Assembly: GCA_035631035.1 (NCBI GenBank)
Contig: DASQJL010000062.1
Coordinates: 1-64,000 of the forward strand
Origin: Candidatus Binatia bacterium
GTDB lineage: Bacteria; Eisenbacteria; RBG-16-71-46; SZUA-252
Direction of reading: 5' to 3'
Length of the DNA: 64,000 nucleotides
The stretch's first letter is position 1. Every line of letters begins with the position of its first letter. The notes below the pieces were generated by a model, which ran no database searches, had not been told where the DNA came from, and saw only the letters and a program-made list of their open reading frames with translations. A program made the position numbers and the translations under genes. Below are positions 26,022-35,132 of this stretch, piece by piece.

Positions 26022-26822
26022 ATGATCTCGTTCCAGCATGTCGACTACTCGATCGATGGACGGCCGATTCTCCGGGACATCACCTTCGATGTGCCCCAGG
26101 GGGCGACGACCGTCATCCTGGGCCCGTCCGGCTCGGGGAAGAGCACGACGCTCCGGCTGCTGCTGGGGCTGGCGCGGCCCGACGCGGGAGAAATTCGGAT
26201 CGACAACGAGGACATCACGCGGATGAGCGAGAAGCGGCTCCGCCAGGTCCGCCAGCGCGTGGGAATGGTGTTTCAGCAGGGGGCGCTTTTCGACTCGATG
26301 ACCGTGGGTGAGAACGTGGCGTTTTCCCTGATCGAGCACGACAAAGTCCCGGATGAGGAGCTGGAAGGGACGGTTCGGTCGCACCTCCAGCTGGTGGGGC
26401 TCGATCCGGACCTGATCGACCGGATGCCCGATCAGCTCTCGGGCGGAATGCAGCGGCGTGTGGCGATCGCGCGGGCGCTCGCGGCCCGCGATCCGAATAT
26501 CCTCCTCTACGACGAGCCGACAACCGGGCTCGATCCGCAGAGCGCGGAGCGGATCACCGACCTGATCGTGGAGCTGCGCGACCGCATGAAGAAGACGTCG
26601 ATCATGGTGACCCACGACATCGCCGATGCCTTCAAGGTGGCGAACACCATGGCGGTGTTGAACGAGGGGCGGCTCGTGTTCGAGGGCACCCCGTCCGACC
26701 TGGCCCACACCAACGAGCCGTTCATCAACGAATTCCTGGCTCCGTTCCGCAAGGCGGTCCTGGCCGCGACGCAGCGTGTCGTCGCGGTTCCAGGGACCCC
26801 GCGGCCCACGGCGCTCCAGTGA
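26022..26822 (+). CDS. mlaF: MlaF-type ABC transporter ATPase
   Basis: 266 aa. Walker A GPSGSGKSTTLRL at about residue 37, signature LSGGMQRRVAIARALA at about 141, Walker B ILLYDEPTTGLDP and the switch histidine in VTHDIADAF. The length and TTGLDPQ context match MlaF. It lies 6 nt behind mlaE and 13 nt before mlaD, so the three form one transport complex. No STAS protein (MlaB) is encoded here. Confidence 0.94.
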   Translation: MISFQHVDYSIDGRPILRDITFDVPQGATTVILGPSGSGKSTTLRLLLGLARPDAGEIRIDNEDITRMSEKRLRQVRQRVGMVFQQGALFDSMTVGENVAFSLIEHDKVPDEELEGTVRSHLQLVGLDPDLIDRMPDQLSGGMQRRVAIARALAARDPNILLYDEPTTGLDPQSAERITDLIVELRDRMKKTSIMVTHDIADAFKVANTMAVLNEGRLVFEGTPSDLAHTNEPFINEFLAPFRKAVLAATQRVVAVPGTPRPTALQ

Positions 26823-26835
26823 CGGGAGGAATGGC

Positions 26836-27762
26836 GTGAAGCGAACCGGGCAGGTGCCCTTCATGAAGCTCCAGGTCGGGATCCTGTCGCTGATCGCGCT
26901 CGCCCTGATCCTCTGGGCCACCTTCCAGTCGGGAAGCTTCAAGTTCGGGAAGGAGGAGGAGATCACGGTCCACTTCGCCAACGTCGGCGGGCTGGAGACC
27001 GGCTCCCCCGTCCGGCTGAACGGCGTGCCGGTCGGCACCGTGCGCCGGATCGAGCTGGGCGACAGCACCAACATCGTGAAGGTCGTGATGGGCGTGAAGG
27101 ACGGCACCCGCTCGCGCCTCCACCAGGGCGCGACCGCGCGCATCACGACGGTGGGATTCCTCTCCGAGCTCTACATTGCGCTCGACGCGGGAAACGAGAC
27201 GCTCCCGGTGATCGCGAGCGACGAGGAGATCCGCCCCGCCATCATCACCGACCCCCAGGTGCTGCTCAGCCAGGCGAAGGGGATGGCGGACAGCGTGGAG
27301 GTGATCCTGGCCAACCTGAACGCCGCCACGCGGGGCTTCTCGAACGGACAGGGAACGCTGGGACGCCTGGCGCGCGACGAGAAGCTCTACGACAATCTGG
27401 TCGCGATGAGCCGGAACGCGAGCGAGCTGGCCTCGCGCATGAACCAGACCCAGTCGCGCGTGGCCGACCGCCTGATGGCGCTGGCCGCCTCCTTCGACAG
27501 CCTCTCCTGGCGGATGCAGCACGGCGAGGGCACGCTGGCGCAGCTCATGAACAACGGCGAGCTGCACCGGAATCTCGCCTCGAGCACGGCGCGGATGGAT
27601 TCCGTGATGGCGCTGATGGAGTCGGGCAAAGGGTCGATGGGCAAGCTGATGGCCGACTCGACGCTGTACGAGGATACGAAAGCGCTGATGGGCTCGATGA
27701 AGCGGCTGATGGCGGAGATCGAAAAGGACCCCAAGAAGTACTTCAAGTTCAGCCTGTTCTAG
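26836..27762 (+). CDS. mlaD: MCE-domain protein MlaD
   Basis: 308 aa. A single N-terminal membrane helix (about 11-30) anchors an MCE domain (about 38-120, VHFANVGGLETGSPVRLNGVPVG), the periplasmic lipid-binding ring of MCE transporters. The rest is a long helical region, rich in repeats of LMxxG and GTL, much longer than in E. coli MlaD, which could extend a tunnel into the periplasm. The GTG at 26836 is preceded by a GGGAGGA ribosome-binding site. No mlaC or mlaA is present nearby. The gene converges with the LVIVD protein gene. Confidence 0.9.
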   Translation: MKRTGQVPFMKLQVGILSLIALALILWATFQSGSFKFGKEEEITVHFANVGGLETGSPVRLNGVPVGTVRRIELGDSTNIVKVVMGVKDGTRSRLHQGATARITTVGFLSELYIALDAGNETLPVIASDEEIRPAIITDPQVLLSQAKGMADSVEVILANLNAATRGFSNGQGTLGRLARDEKLYDNLVAMSRNASELASRMNQTQSRVADRLMALAASFDSLSWRMQHGEGTLAQLMNNGELHRNLASSTARMDSVMALMESGKGSMGKLMADSTLYEDTKALMGSMKRLMAEIEKDPKKYFKFSLF

Positions 27763-27765
27763 ACC

Positions 27766-30372
27766 TCACCGCACCCACACCAGCCTCGTCGTTCGCTTCT
27801 CTCCTGCGGCTTCCGCGCGGATCCAGTAGATGCCGCTTCCGGTCTCGTGGCCGCGCTGGTCGCGACCATTCCACCGTAACGCCAGGGGACCGGCCGGCGC
27901 GTTCCCATCGAACAGCGTGGCCACCCTCCGGCCCGCGGCATTGAATACGCCGACCCGCACCGGGCCCGCCGACCGCAGCCGCAGCGTCACCGACGCCTCC
28001 CGCGACGCGGGATTGGGCCGCGGCGATTCCAGCGCCACGGGCGGCGCGTTCGACGTGGTCCCGGTCGTGTCGTCCACGCTGGCCGGTTGGAGCGCGGCGT
28101 CGTAGGCCATGAAGTCGTCCACGGCCGCCTCCACGACGCCGTCGGCGGGGGGCTGGTCCTGCGCGATGAAGCGGACGCGCACCGCGGCGCTGGGCGCGAT
28201 GTAGTCTTTCACGCGGATCACGTCCCGCTGCCACGCAGGGTGGCTCTCGATCAGCGAACGGACGGTGACCCAGGTCTGGCCGTCGCGCGTGATCTGGATC
28301 ACGAGCGAGTCGGGCTCGCCGGGGGTGTTCATGTGGAACCACCGCGACCAGGAGAGCGTCGGCTCGGTCATGGCGCTCAGGTCGATCGGCGGCGTGGTCA
28401 GTGTGGTCTTGCCGCCGTCCACGTCCGTGGCCGCGGGGTCGCCGCCGGCCGGGCCGTTCCCGGTGACGAAGCAGTAGCCCGTCCCCGTTCCCGTCGTGGC
28501 GTCCACGCCCGGGGCGACCGGGCCCACCGTGAGGATGCCCTCGGCCGGCTCGTCGTGCTGCGCGTCCTGAAGCGGGGTGCCGCGACCCGGCGCGGCGCCC
28601 GAGGCCAGGCGGTCTCCGCCCGGAGTGGCGCCCGGCGCCAGCGGAAGCCTCGGCGCGTTCTGTCCGGTCGTGCCGTTCGGAATCGCGCGCTCCCACCGGC
28701 CGGCCGACGCGTTGTCGTCGGCGTCGGCAAGGCTCCACCCCCGGTCGGTGTCACAGGAGTCGTACCAGGCGGCCGGGAGCAGCTTGAAATCCACGGTCCG
28801 CGTCACGCCGGGCTCGGCCGAGGTCAGCCGGGAGGCGGGGGCGAATCCGGGACGGTAGGCGCTCACGACGTAGTTTCCCCGCGGCACGCCGGCGAGGTTG
28901 TAGATCCCCGTCGAGACCGTGGCCGCCGAGAGCGGCGTGCCCTCGAGCGTGATCGCCGCGTCCTGAATCGCCGCCGCGTCCCCTTCCCGCCGCACCACGC
29001 CCGTGAGCGCGGTGGCCGCCACCCGCTTCATCGCGACCACGAAGCTGTCCCGGCTCCCGACCGTCACGTTGTCGCTGACGAACGCCGTCTCGTAGCCGAA
29101 TTTCGACAGCCGCAGGGTGCTCGCGCCCGGCGCCAGCGCGATCCGCGCGCCGCCGGTCATGCCGGTTTGCGTGGAGTCCTCGGGCGTTTCCACGTGGACG
29201 ACGTCGACGCCGGTCAGCGGCGATCCCCCGGTGTCCCGCGCGCGCACCTTGACGATGCCGTAGTTCCGGACCGCGCGGAAGACCCAGAGCCCGCTCTCGA
29301 TGTCGCTCGCGATGAAGGTCCCCGACGGAAACCCGCACGCGACTTCCCATACGCCGTGGAAGCCTCCGGAGTACGAGGGGTAGGTGTCGTACCACCCGAA
29401 CTGCGCCGGCAGCGTCGGATCGGCGATGTCGAACAGGCGCACTCCCTCGGTGTACCAGGCGACGAACGCGGTGTCCTGCTTCACGTGCACGTTGTGCACG
29501 ATCGAGAGCGGGTTCACGGTGGTCTCGTACAGGAGTGGGTGGGCCTGGAGGTCCTGGAGGTCGAAGACCTTCATCGTCGAGTAGTTCACCTCGTCGCAGA
29601 CGTAGAGATAGCGCCCGTCCTTGGAGGTCTCGCCGCTGTGCGACTTGGCGTTCAGGTAGCTCCAGGAGGACTGCTCGACCGGCGCCGACGGATTGCTCAG
29701 ATCGAAGATCCGGACCGTGTTGCTCGAGATGCAGAAGGCGTGAAGCCGCGTGCCGCGCACCCACGAGTCGTGCACGTAATCCTTGGTGTAGGAGGCGAGG
29801 TCGACGGGGTTTTCAGGATCGGCGAGCGACATGACGTGCATGCCGGTCATCGTGTTGGTCGCGCGCGTGCCGTTCAGGATGAGGAGCGCGCGCGTGGTGT
29901 CGACGGTGACCGTGTGCTCCCGGTTGAACGCCGTCGTGTAGGTGTTCGCGAGCACGGGGTGCTCGGGGTCGGTCATCCGGATGATCTGGATGCCGCCGCC
30001 GACGGCCTCGGTCGAGACGTAGAGCCAGGTCCGGTACTGCTTCATCTCGCGCCACCAGGAGGTGAGCCCCGGGATGAACCCCACCTCGTAGGGCGCCGAC
30101 GGATTCGTCACGTTCACGATCGACGTTCCGGTTTCGGTGCCGAGCACGGCGTACTCGCGCCCATCCGGCGCGACATAGGCGGTACAGGCGGAGTAGCGCG
30201 TGTAGCTGTTCAGGTGGGCGAGGAGCTGGACGTTCCGGGACACGGCGGAAGCCATGGCCGGGGACGGCCGTAGCGGCGCGATCAGGGGCGCGGCGAGGAA
30301 CACCGCGAGGAGGGCTCGACGGACCATGGGCATGAACCGATTTCGGATGCGGGAGACGGGATGGGGATTCAC
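27766..30372 (-). CDS. Secreted LVIVD-repeat (choice-of-anchor B) protein with FlgD-like C-terminus
   Basis: 868 aa. A signal peptide is visible (ALLAVFLAAPLIAPL). Residues from about 45 to 370 form a beta-propeller of LVIVD-type repeats (NTVRIFDLSNPSAPVE, VRLFDIADPTLPAQF), like choice-of-anchor-B proteins. Two carboxypeptidase-regulatory-like beta domains follow (TGVVRREGDAAAIQDAAITLEG), then a low-complexity Thr/Gly stretch, an MAM-like beta domain, and a C-terminal Ig-like domain beginning PRPNPASREASVTLRL and ending YWIRAEAAGEKRTTRLVWVR. That end resembles FlgD-like and type IX-type sorting domains of FCB bacteria. It is probably cell-surface or exported. It lies downstream of the ceramide operon, and the link to it is unclear. 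Confidence 0.8.
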   Translation of the reverse strand: MNPHPVSRIRNRFMPMVRRALLAVFLAAPLIAPLRPSPAMASAVSRNVQLLAHLNSYTRYSACTAYVAPDGREYAVLGTETGTSIVNVTNPSAPYEVGFIPGLTSWWREMKQYRTWLYVSTEAVGGGIQIIRMTDPEHPVLANTYTTAFNREHTVTVDTTRALLILNGTRATNTMTGMHVMSLADPENPVDLASYTKDYVHDSWVRGTRLHAFCISSNTVRIFDLSNPSAPVEQSSWSYLNAKSHSGETSKDGRYLYVCDEVNYSTMKVFDLQDLQAHPLLYETTVNPLSIVHNVHVKQDTAFVAWYTEGVRLFDIADPTLPAQFGWYDTYPSYSGGFHGVWEVACGFPSGTFIASDIESGLWVFRAVRNYGIVKVRARDTGGSPLTGVDVVHVETPEDSTQTGMTGGARIALAPGASTLRLSKFGYETAFVSDNVTVGSRDSFVVAMKRVAATALTGVVRREGDAAAIQDAAITLEGTPLSAATVSTGIYNLAGVPRGNYVVSAYRPGFAPASRLTSAEPGVTRTVDFKLLPAAWYDSCDTDRGWSLADADDNASAGRWERAIPNGTTGQNAPRLPLAPGATPGGDRLASGAAPGRGTPLQDAQHDEPAEGILTVGPVAPGVDATTGTGTGYCFVTGNGPAGGDPAATDVDGGKTTLTTPPIDLSAMTEPTLSWSRWFHMNTPGEPDSLVIQITRDGQTWVTVRSLIESHPAWQRDVIRVKDYIAPSAAVRVRFIAQDQPPADGVVEAAVDDFMAYDAALQPASVDDTTGTTSNAPPVALESPRPNPASREASVTLRLRSAGPVRVGVFNAAGRRVATLFDGNAPAGPLALRWNGRDQRGHETGSGIYWIRAEAAGEKRTTRLVWVR

Positions 30373-30453
30373 GAAAACAGGGGCTCCGAGCGGGTGCCGG
30401 CCAGGATGCGCCCGCCCCGTGATTCTACCGTCGGCCGGCGCCCGGCGCCAGCC

Positions 30454-31440
30454 CTAGAGCCAGCCGGCCTCGCGATACCAGTCCGCCGTCGCCCGGATCC
30501 CTTCCCGTAGCCCGATCCGGGGCGTCCAGCCGAGCCGCTCCCGGATCTTCCGCGACGAGGCGATCCAGTCCCCCGCGGCGATCTCCGCCAGCTTCTCCCG
30601 GGAGAGAAGCGGCGCCCTGCCCGCGGCGCGCGCCCAGCCCTCGGCGACCGACGCGATCCCCGTCAGGGCCCACTGCGGAATGGCGATACGAACCGTCCAG
30701 GTCCGGAGCGCCTCCCGGACGGCGATGCCCAGCTCGGCGTAGTCGGTCACGTCCGGCTCGCAGGCGAAGAACGCCTGCCCCAGGGCGGCCTCCTCGGTGA
30801 GTGCCGCATAGACGGCGGTGACGAGGTCGCTCACGTGGACGATGGAGAACCGCCCCCGCGCGCGGAGGACCGGCTCCAGGTGCCACTTCCCCGCGACGAA
30901 CGCCTTGAGGATGGCGGTGTCCCGGGGGCCGTAGACGGCCGGGGGGCGGATCACCGCGATCGGCAGCCGGTCGGCCGCCATCAGCACGAGCTGCTCCGCG
31001 CGGAGCTTGCTCTCGCCGTAGGCGGAGACCGGGTGGGGGCGCTGATCCTCGGTGACCGGGAGGCCGGTCAGGCTGGGTCCGGCGGCCGCCTGGCTCGAGA
31101 TGAAGAGAAAGCGCCGAAGCGTGCCCTGATCCGCGGCGCGCAGGAGCCGCTCGGTGCCCACCACGTTGGCCTCGTGGAACTCCGCCGCGTTCCGGGCGCG
31201 GATGAGCCCGGCGGCGTGGACGATCCAGTCGGCGCCCTCCACCGCGCGGGCCAGCGCCATGGGATCGTCGAGCGCGGCATCGGCCAGCTCGACCGGCTTC
31301 CCCTCCAGCCACCGCCGCGACGAGGTGCCGCGCACGACGGCGCGCACGCGCGCGCCGCGCAGGAGGAGCTCGTCCACGACGTGGCTTCCGACGAATCCGG
31401 ATGCTCCCGTGACGACGGCGAGGGGCGCCGCGTCGCTCAC
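30454..31440 (-). CDS. cerR: NAD-dependent epimerase/dehydratase family, CerR-like
   Basis: 328 aa extended SDR. The N-terminal Rossmann motif is VVTGASGFVGSHVVDE and the catalytic pair is in YGESK at about residue 143. The GTG at 31440 overlaps the stop of the acyltransferase gene in GTGA. CerR, an enzyme of this family, performs the reduction step of bacterial ceramide synthesis (Caulobacter), and here it is encoded with the other two pathway proteins. By itself the family could act on many NDP-sugars, so the function rests on the gene neighbourhood. The C-terminal third contains a hydrophobic stretch, IPQWALTGIASVAEG, suggesting membrane contact. Confidence 0.7.
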   Translation of the reverse strand: MSDAAPLAVVTGASGFVGSHVVDELLLRGARVRAVVRGTSSRRWLEGKPVELADAALDDPMALARAVEGADWIVHAAGLIRARNAAEFHEANVVGTERLLRAADQGTLRRFLFISSQAAAGPSLTGLPVTEDQRPHPVSAYGESKLRAEQLVLMAADRLPIAVIRPPAVYGPRDTAILKAFVAGKWHLEPVLRARGRFSIVHVSDLVTAVYAALTEEAALGQAFFACEPDVTDYAELGIAVREALRTWTVRIAIPQWALTGIASVAEGWARAAGRAPLLSREKLAEIAAGDWIASSRKIRERLGWTPRIGLREGIRATADWYREAGWL

Positions 31441-32546
31441 GCGAGCCGCTTTTCGTAGATCCGGTAGACCGCGCTCCGCGTGCCGCCCGAGCCGAGGATC
31501 AGCTGGTGCACGGAGTCGTTGTCCTCGAGCGTCCAGCCCACCTCGCACAACGGGTAGCCGCGGCGCCGCGTGGCGCGCATGAGCGCCTCGACGAGCAGCG
31601 CCCCGACGCCGCGCTTCTGGTATTCGCCCAGCACGCCGAGCGCGAGAAGGCGGCCCTCCTTGATCCGCGGGAGGGTCCAGAGCAGCTTGACGAGGCCGAA
31701 GGGGAAGAGCTTCCCCTTCACCTTGGCCAGCGCGACGTTGACGTCGGGAAGGATCAGCCCGAACCCGACCGGCGCGCCGTCCACCTCGGCGAACTGCACC
31801 AGGTCGGGGACGACCGCGGGCTTCAGCTGGCTCGCCATGTGATCGATCTCGGCGTCGGTCATCGGAACGAAGCCCCAGTTCCGCTCCCAGGCGGCGTTGT
31901 AGACGGTCTTCACGCGGCCCAGCTCCTCGTTGAACTTCTTCATGTCGAGCGGACGGACCGTGATCCGGTCGCGCTTCTTCGCCATCGACGCGATCCGCTG
32001 GAACACGGGCTGGGGCGTCTCGGGCACGGGGACGCGCCACTGGTAGAGATCCTTGGCCTTGGTCAGGCCGGCCGCCTCGATCCACGCGGCGTACTCGCGG
32101 ACGTTGTACGGCATGAGGAGCATCGGCCGATGGTCGAAGCCGTCGATCAGGAGGCCGCACTCGTCGTTCGTCGTGAAGCTGAGGGGGCCGCGGAGCACCT
32201 GAGCGCCCTTCGCGCGCCCCCACCGCTCGGCGGCGGCCAGGAGCGACGCCGTCGCGGCCGGCGACTCCGCCTCGAAGAATCCGAACGCGGCCTGCCGCTC
32301 TCCCTGGAAGGCGTCGTGATTGCGATCCACGGTCGCGGCGATCCGGCCGACGATGCGCCCGCCCTCGAGCGCCAGGAAATAGGCGGCCTCGGCGTGCTCG
32401 AAGTAGGGATTCTTCCCGGGGGTGAGGCGCGCCTTCTCGTCCGAGGGAAGCGGCGGGACCCAGTGCGGCTCGTTCCGGTAGCGGTCGTAGACGTAGCGGA
32501 TGAAGCGATCCAGGTCCTTCGCGGTTTGGACCGGAACGACCTCCAC
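31437..32546 (-). CDS. bcerS: GNAT-fold acyltransferase, bacterial ceramide synthase-like
   Basis: 369 aa. The N-terminal half has the motifs NEPHWVPPL and GKNPYFEHAEAAYFLA with an acyltransferase GRIVGRIAA strand; the C-terminal part holds a second GNAT-like core, LLALGVLGEYQKRGVGALLVEALM. This domain pair and size match the family of the bacterial ceramide synthase (bCerS) of Caulobacter, which N-acylates the sphingoid base. The GTG at 32546 lies 17 nt behind the spt gene and the stop overlaps cerR by 4 nt. No signal peptide. The family is also found outside ceramide clusters, so the substrate is inferred from the neighbours. Confidence 0.72.
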   Translation of the reverse strand: MEVVPVQTAKDLDRFIRYVYDRYRNEPHWVPPLPSDEKARLTPGKNPYFEHAEAAYFLALEGGRIVGRIAATVDRNHDAFQGERQAAFGFFEAESPAATASLLAAAERWGRAKGAQVLRGPLSFTTNDECGLLIDGFDHRPMLLMPYNVREYAAWIEAAGLTKAKDLYQWRVPVPETPQPVFQRIASMAKKRDRITVRPLDMKKFNEELGRVKTVYNAAWERNWGFVPMTDAEIDHMASQLKPAVVPDLVQFAEVDGAPVGFGLILPDVNVALAKVKGKLFPFGLVKLLWTLPRIKEGRLLALGVLGEYQKRGVGALLVEALMRATRRRGYPLCEVGWTLEDNDSVHQLILGSGGTRSAVYRIYEKRLA

Positions 32547-32563
32547 GGCGGGCTCGGCGGGGG

Positions 32564-33772
32564 CTATTCGGCCTGGGGGGCCAGCTCGGCGCCGAGCTGC
32601 TGGCGGACCTCGGAGACGACGCGAAGAATGGTGTCGAGCTGGGAGTCCTGGTGCGTCGCCATGTACGAGGTGCGGAGGAGATCGCGTCCGGGCGCCACGG
32701 CGGGGACCAGGATCGCGTTCACGAACACGCCCCGGTCGTAGATCTTCCGCCACCAGTGCATGCACTTCATGCGATCGCCGATGAAGATGGGGATGATCGG
32801 CGTGCCCTTGCCCGAGCCGACTTCGAGGCCCTGGGACTGGAAGCCGGTCCGCATCTTGTCCGCGATGACGCGGAGGCGCTCGCGAAGGACCGGACCCTCG
32901 TCGCTCTCGATCACGTCGAGGGCGGCCAGCGCGGCCGCCACGCTCGAGGGCGTCATGCTGGCGCTGAAGATCATGGCGCGCGCGTGGTGGCGCAGGTAGT
33001 CCATGACCTCCTTGGGGCCGGCGATGAAGCCGCCAAGGGACGCGAACGACTTGCTGAAGGTGCCCATCACGAGGTCGACCTGGTCCTCGACGTTCTGCGC
33101 CTCGCAGGCTCCGGCGCCGCGGGTGCCGAGGACGCCGATGCCGTGCGCGTCGTCCACCAGGAGCCGCGCGTTGTACTCGCGCACCAGGCGCACGATGTCG
33201 GGCAGGGGCGCGATGTCCCCCTCCATGCTGTAGACCCCGTCCACGACGACGAGCTTTCCCGCCTTGGCCGGCACCTTCTCGAGCACGCGCTCCAGGTCGC
33301 GCAGGTCGTTGTGCCGGAAGCGGAGCACCTGCCCGTGCGAGAGGCGCGCCCCGTCCACGATGCAGGCGTGCGCGTCCTTGTCCAGAATGACCACGTCGCC
33401 CTTCTCGACGAGCGCGGAGATCGATCCCAGGTTCGTCAGGTAGCCGGTCGAATAGACGAGCGCCGCTTCCTTCTTCATGAACCGGGCGAGCCGCTCTTCG
33501 AGGATCGCGTGCAGCTCGAGCGTGCCGTTCAGGAAGCGGGAGCCGTTGTTCGAGGTCCCAAAGCGCATCAGCGCGTCCTCGGCGGCCGCCATGACCTTGG
33601 GGTGCTTCGTGAGCCCGAGGTAGTTGTTCGACCCGGCCATGATCATGCGCTTGCCGTGGATCGTGACCTCGGTGCCGTGGTTTTCGGAGATCGGGAGGAA
33701 GTACGGGTAGAAGCCGGCCCGCTGGGCCATCCGGTGTTCGTTGAACTCGTTACACTTGGCGAAGATGTCCAC
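32564..33772 (-). CDS. spt: Serine palmitoyltransferase-like alpha-oxoamine synthase
   Basis: 402 aa PLP enzyme. SNNYLGLTKHPKV and GSRFLNGTLELHAILEE are typical of alpha-oxoamine synthases (BioF/Kbl/HemA-ALAS/SPT). The PLP lysine is in GTFSKSFASLGG (about residue 240) and DDAHGIGVLG carries the cofactor aspartate. The GTG at 33772 gives VDIFAKCNEFNEHR, the N-terminus of the SPT-like group. BioF or threonine-related Kbl are the alternatives, but no biotin or threonine dehydrogenase genes are near, and the operon with bCerS- and CerR-like genes supports condensation of serine with an acyl group. An acyl carrier protein gene, often found in such clusters, is not seen. Confidence 0.78.
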   Translation of the reverse strand: MDIFAKCNEFNEHRMAQRAGFYPYFLPISENHGTEVTIHGKRMIMAGSNNYLGLTKHPKVMAAAEDALMRFGTSNNGSRFLNGTLELHAILEERLARFMKKEAALVYSTGYLTNLGSISALVEKGDVVILDKDAHACIVDGARLSHGQVLRFRHNDLRDLERVLEKVPAKAGKLVVVDGVYSMEGDIAPLPDIVRLVREYNARLLVDDAHGIGVLGTRGAGACEAQNVEDQVDLVMGTFSKSFASLGGFIAGPKEVMDYLRHHARAMIFSASMTPSSVAAALAALDVIESDEGPVLRERLRVIADKMRTGFQSQGLEVGSGKGTPIIPIFIGDRMKCMHWWRKIYDRGVFVNAILVPAVAPGRDLLRTSYMATHQDSQLDTILRVVSEVRQQLGAELAPQAE

Positions 33773-33851
33773 GCGCGCCTTTTGTGTTGGGGTTACCGGG
33801 CTTTCCGTGATGGTCTCGAGCCGCCGGAGGGCCGCTTGGCGAATCGCGGGA

Positions 33852-33880
33852 ACCTTAGCGGTTCCGGCTCCGGGAGTCAA
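33852..33880 (-). promoter_or_regulatory. Promoter of the spt-bcerS-cerR operon
   Basis: Reading leftward, TTGACT (33880-33875) and TAAGGT (33857-33852) are separated by 17 nt. Transcription would begin near 33845, leaving a leader of about 70 nt before the GTG at 33772. Confidence 0.6.
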
Positions 33881-34047
33881 TCGGTCGACGGCCCCGGCGC
33901 CGTTAGCGGGCCCGGGGGCCCGGGTATCTCCTTGCGGCATGGGAAGTAATCGCGGATGATCCGTCCGGCGGAGCTCCTGCCGGGGGAGGACCCCGGCGGC
34001 GTGGCCGCCCGCAAGCCGCCGACCCATCCGATGTGAAAGGAGACGCC

Positions 34048-35046
34048 GTGAACCGGTCCCGCTCCCTCCGCGCGATCCTCCTCGCCGCGACGCTGCTCGC
34101 CGGCGTCGCATCCCCCGCCCGGGCCACCTTTTCGATCGTCGCCCGCGATCCGGAAACCGGGGACCTGGGCGTTGCCGTCCAGTCGCACTACTTCTCCGTG
34201 GGACCGATCGTGCCCTGGGCGGAGCCGGGCGTGGGCGCCGTGGCCACGCAGTCGCTGGTCGAGGTGGCGTACGGCCCCCGCGGGCTGGCCCTGATGAAGG
34301 ACGGCGCCGCGGCCAAGGACGCGCTGAAGAAGCTCCTCGACGAGGACAAGTACCGCGAGGTGCGCCAGGTGGCGATGGTGGACGCCCACGGCGACGTCGC
34401 CGTGCACACGGGCAAGAAGTGCATCCCCTTCGCCGGCGACGAGGCCGGCGACCACTTCACCTGCGAGGCCAACCTCATGGCCAGCGACAGGGTCTGGCCG
34501 GCCATGGCCGCGGCCTACCGGAGCGCCAAGGGGGATTTCCCTGAGCGGCTGATCCAGGCGCTCGAGGCAGGGCAGCGGGCCGGCGGCGACATCCGAGGTC
34601 AGCAGTCGGCCGCCATCGTCATCGTGAAGGGGACCCGTTCGGACAAGCCGTGGGCGGACCGCGTCATGGATCTGCGCGTGGAGGACAGCCCCAAGCCGAT
34701 CGCCGAGCTGCGCCGGCTGGTGGGCCTCTGGCGCGCCTACAAGAAGAGCGACGAAGGGGACGCGTTCATCACCGAGGGCAAGGTGGAGGACGCGCTCCGC
34801 GCCTATTCCGAGGCGGCCCGGCTCGCGCCGGGAAACGACGAGCTCCTCTTCTGGCAGGCGGCCACCCTCTGGAAGCTGGGGCGCGAGAAGGAAGCGGCGC
34901 CGCTCTTCCGTAAAGTCTTCGCCAAGGACCGCCGATGGGTGACGCTGGCGCCGCGGCTGGTGCCCGCCGACCTGCTCCCGGACGATCCCGCGTCCATTCG
35001 GCGCATCCAAGCTCTTGCGCCCCCGGCGCGGGCCCGGGCGCGATAG
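34048..35046 (+). CDS. DUF1028 (Ntn-hydrolase-like) secreted protein with TPR-like tail
   Basis: 332 aa. A signal peptide (AILLAATLLAGVASPARA) is followed by TFSIVARDPETGDLGVAVQSHYFSVG, the diagnostic start of DUF1028, whose exposed Thr after processing may act as N-terminal nucleophile. The C-terminal 90 residues contain a tetratricopeptide-like pair (KVEDALRAYSEAARLAPGN). The GTG at 34048 is preceded by AAAGGAGA with a 4-nt spacer and is better than the GTG five codons upstream. The substrate of the family is unknown; peptidoglycan has been suggested for relatives. It is divergent from the ceramide operon. Confidence 0.8.
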   Translation: MNRSRSLRAILLAATLLAGVASPARATFSIVARDPETGDLGVAVQSHYFSVGPIVPWAEPGVGAVATQSLVEVAYGPRGLALMKDGAAAKDALKKLLDEDKYREVRQVAMVDAHGDVAVHTGKKCIPFAGDEAGDHFTCEANLMASDRVWPAMAAAYRSAKGDFPERLIQALEAGQRAGGDIRGQQSAAIVIVKGTRSDKPWADRVMDLRVEDSPKPIAELRRLVGLWRAYKKSDEGDAFITEGKVEDALRAYSEAARLAPGNDELLFWQAATLWKLGREKEAAPLFRKVFAKDRRWVTLAPRLVPADLLPDDPASIRRIQALAPPARARAR

Positions 35047-35132
35047 AATGGCTCGATCGAGCCCGTAGCCCGCCGTACGGAACCACCCTCACCGGACCAC
35101 GCCCCGGCTCGCCGAGGCATCGGAGGAACGTC

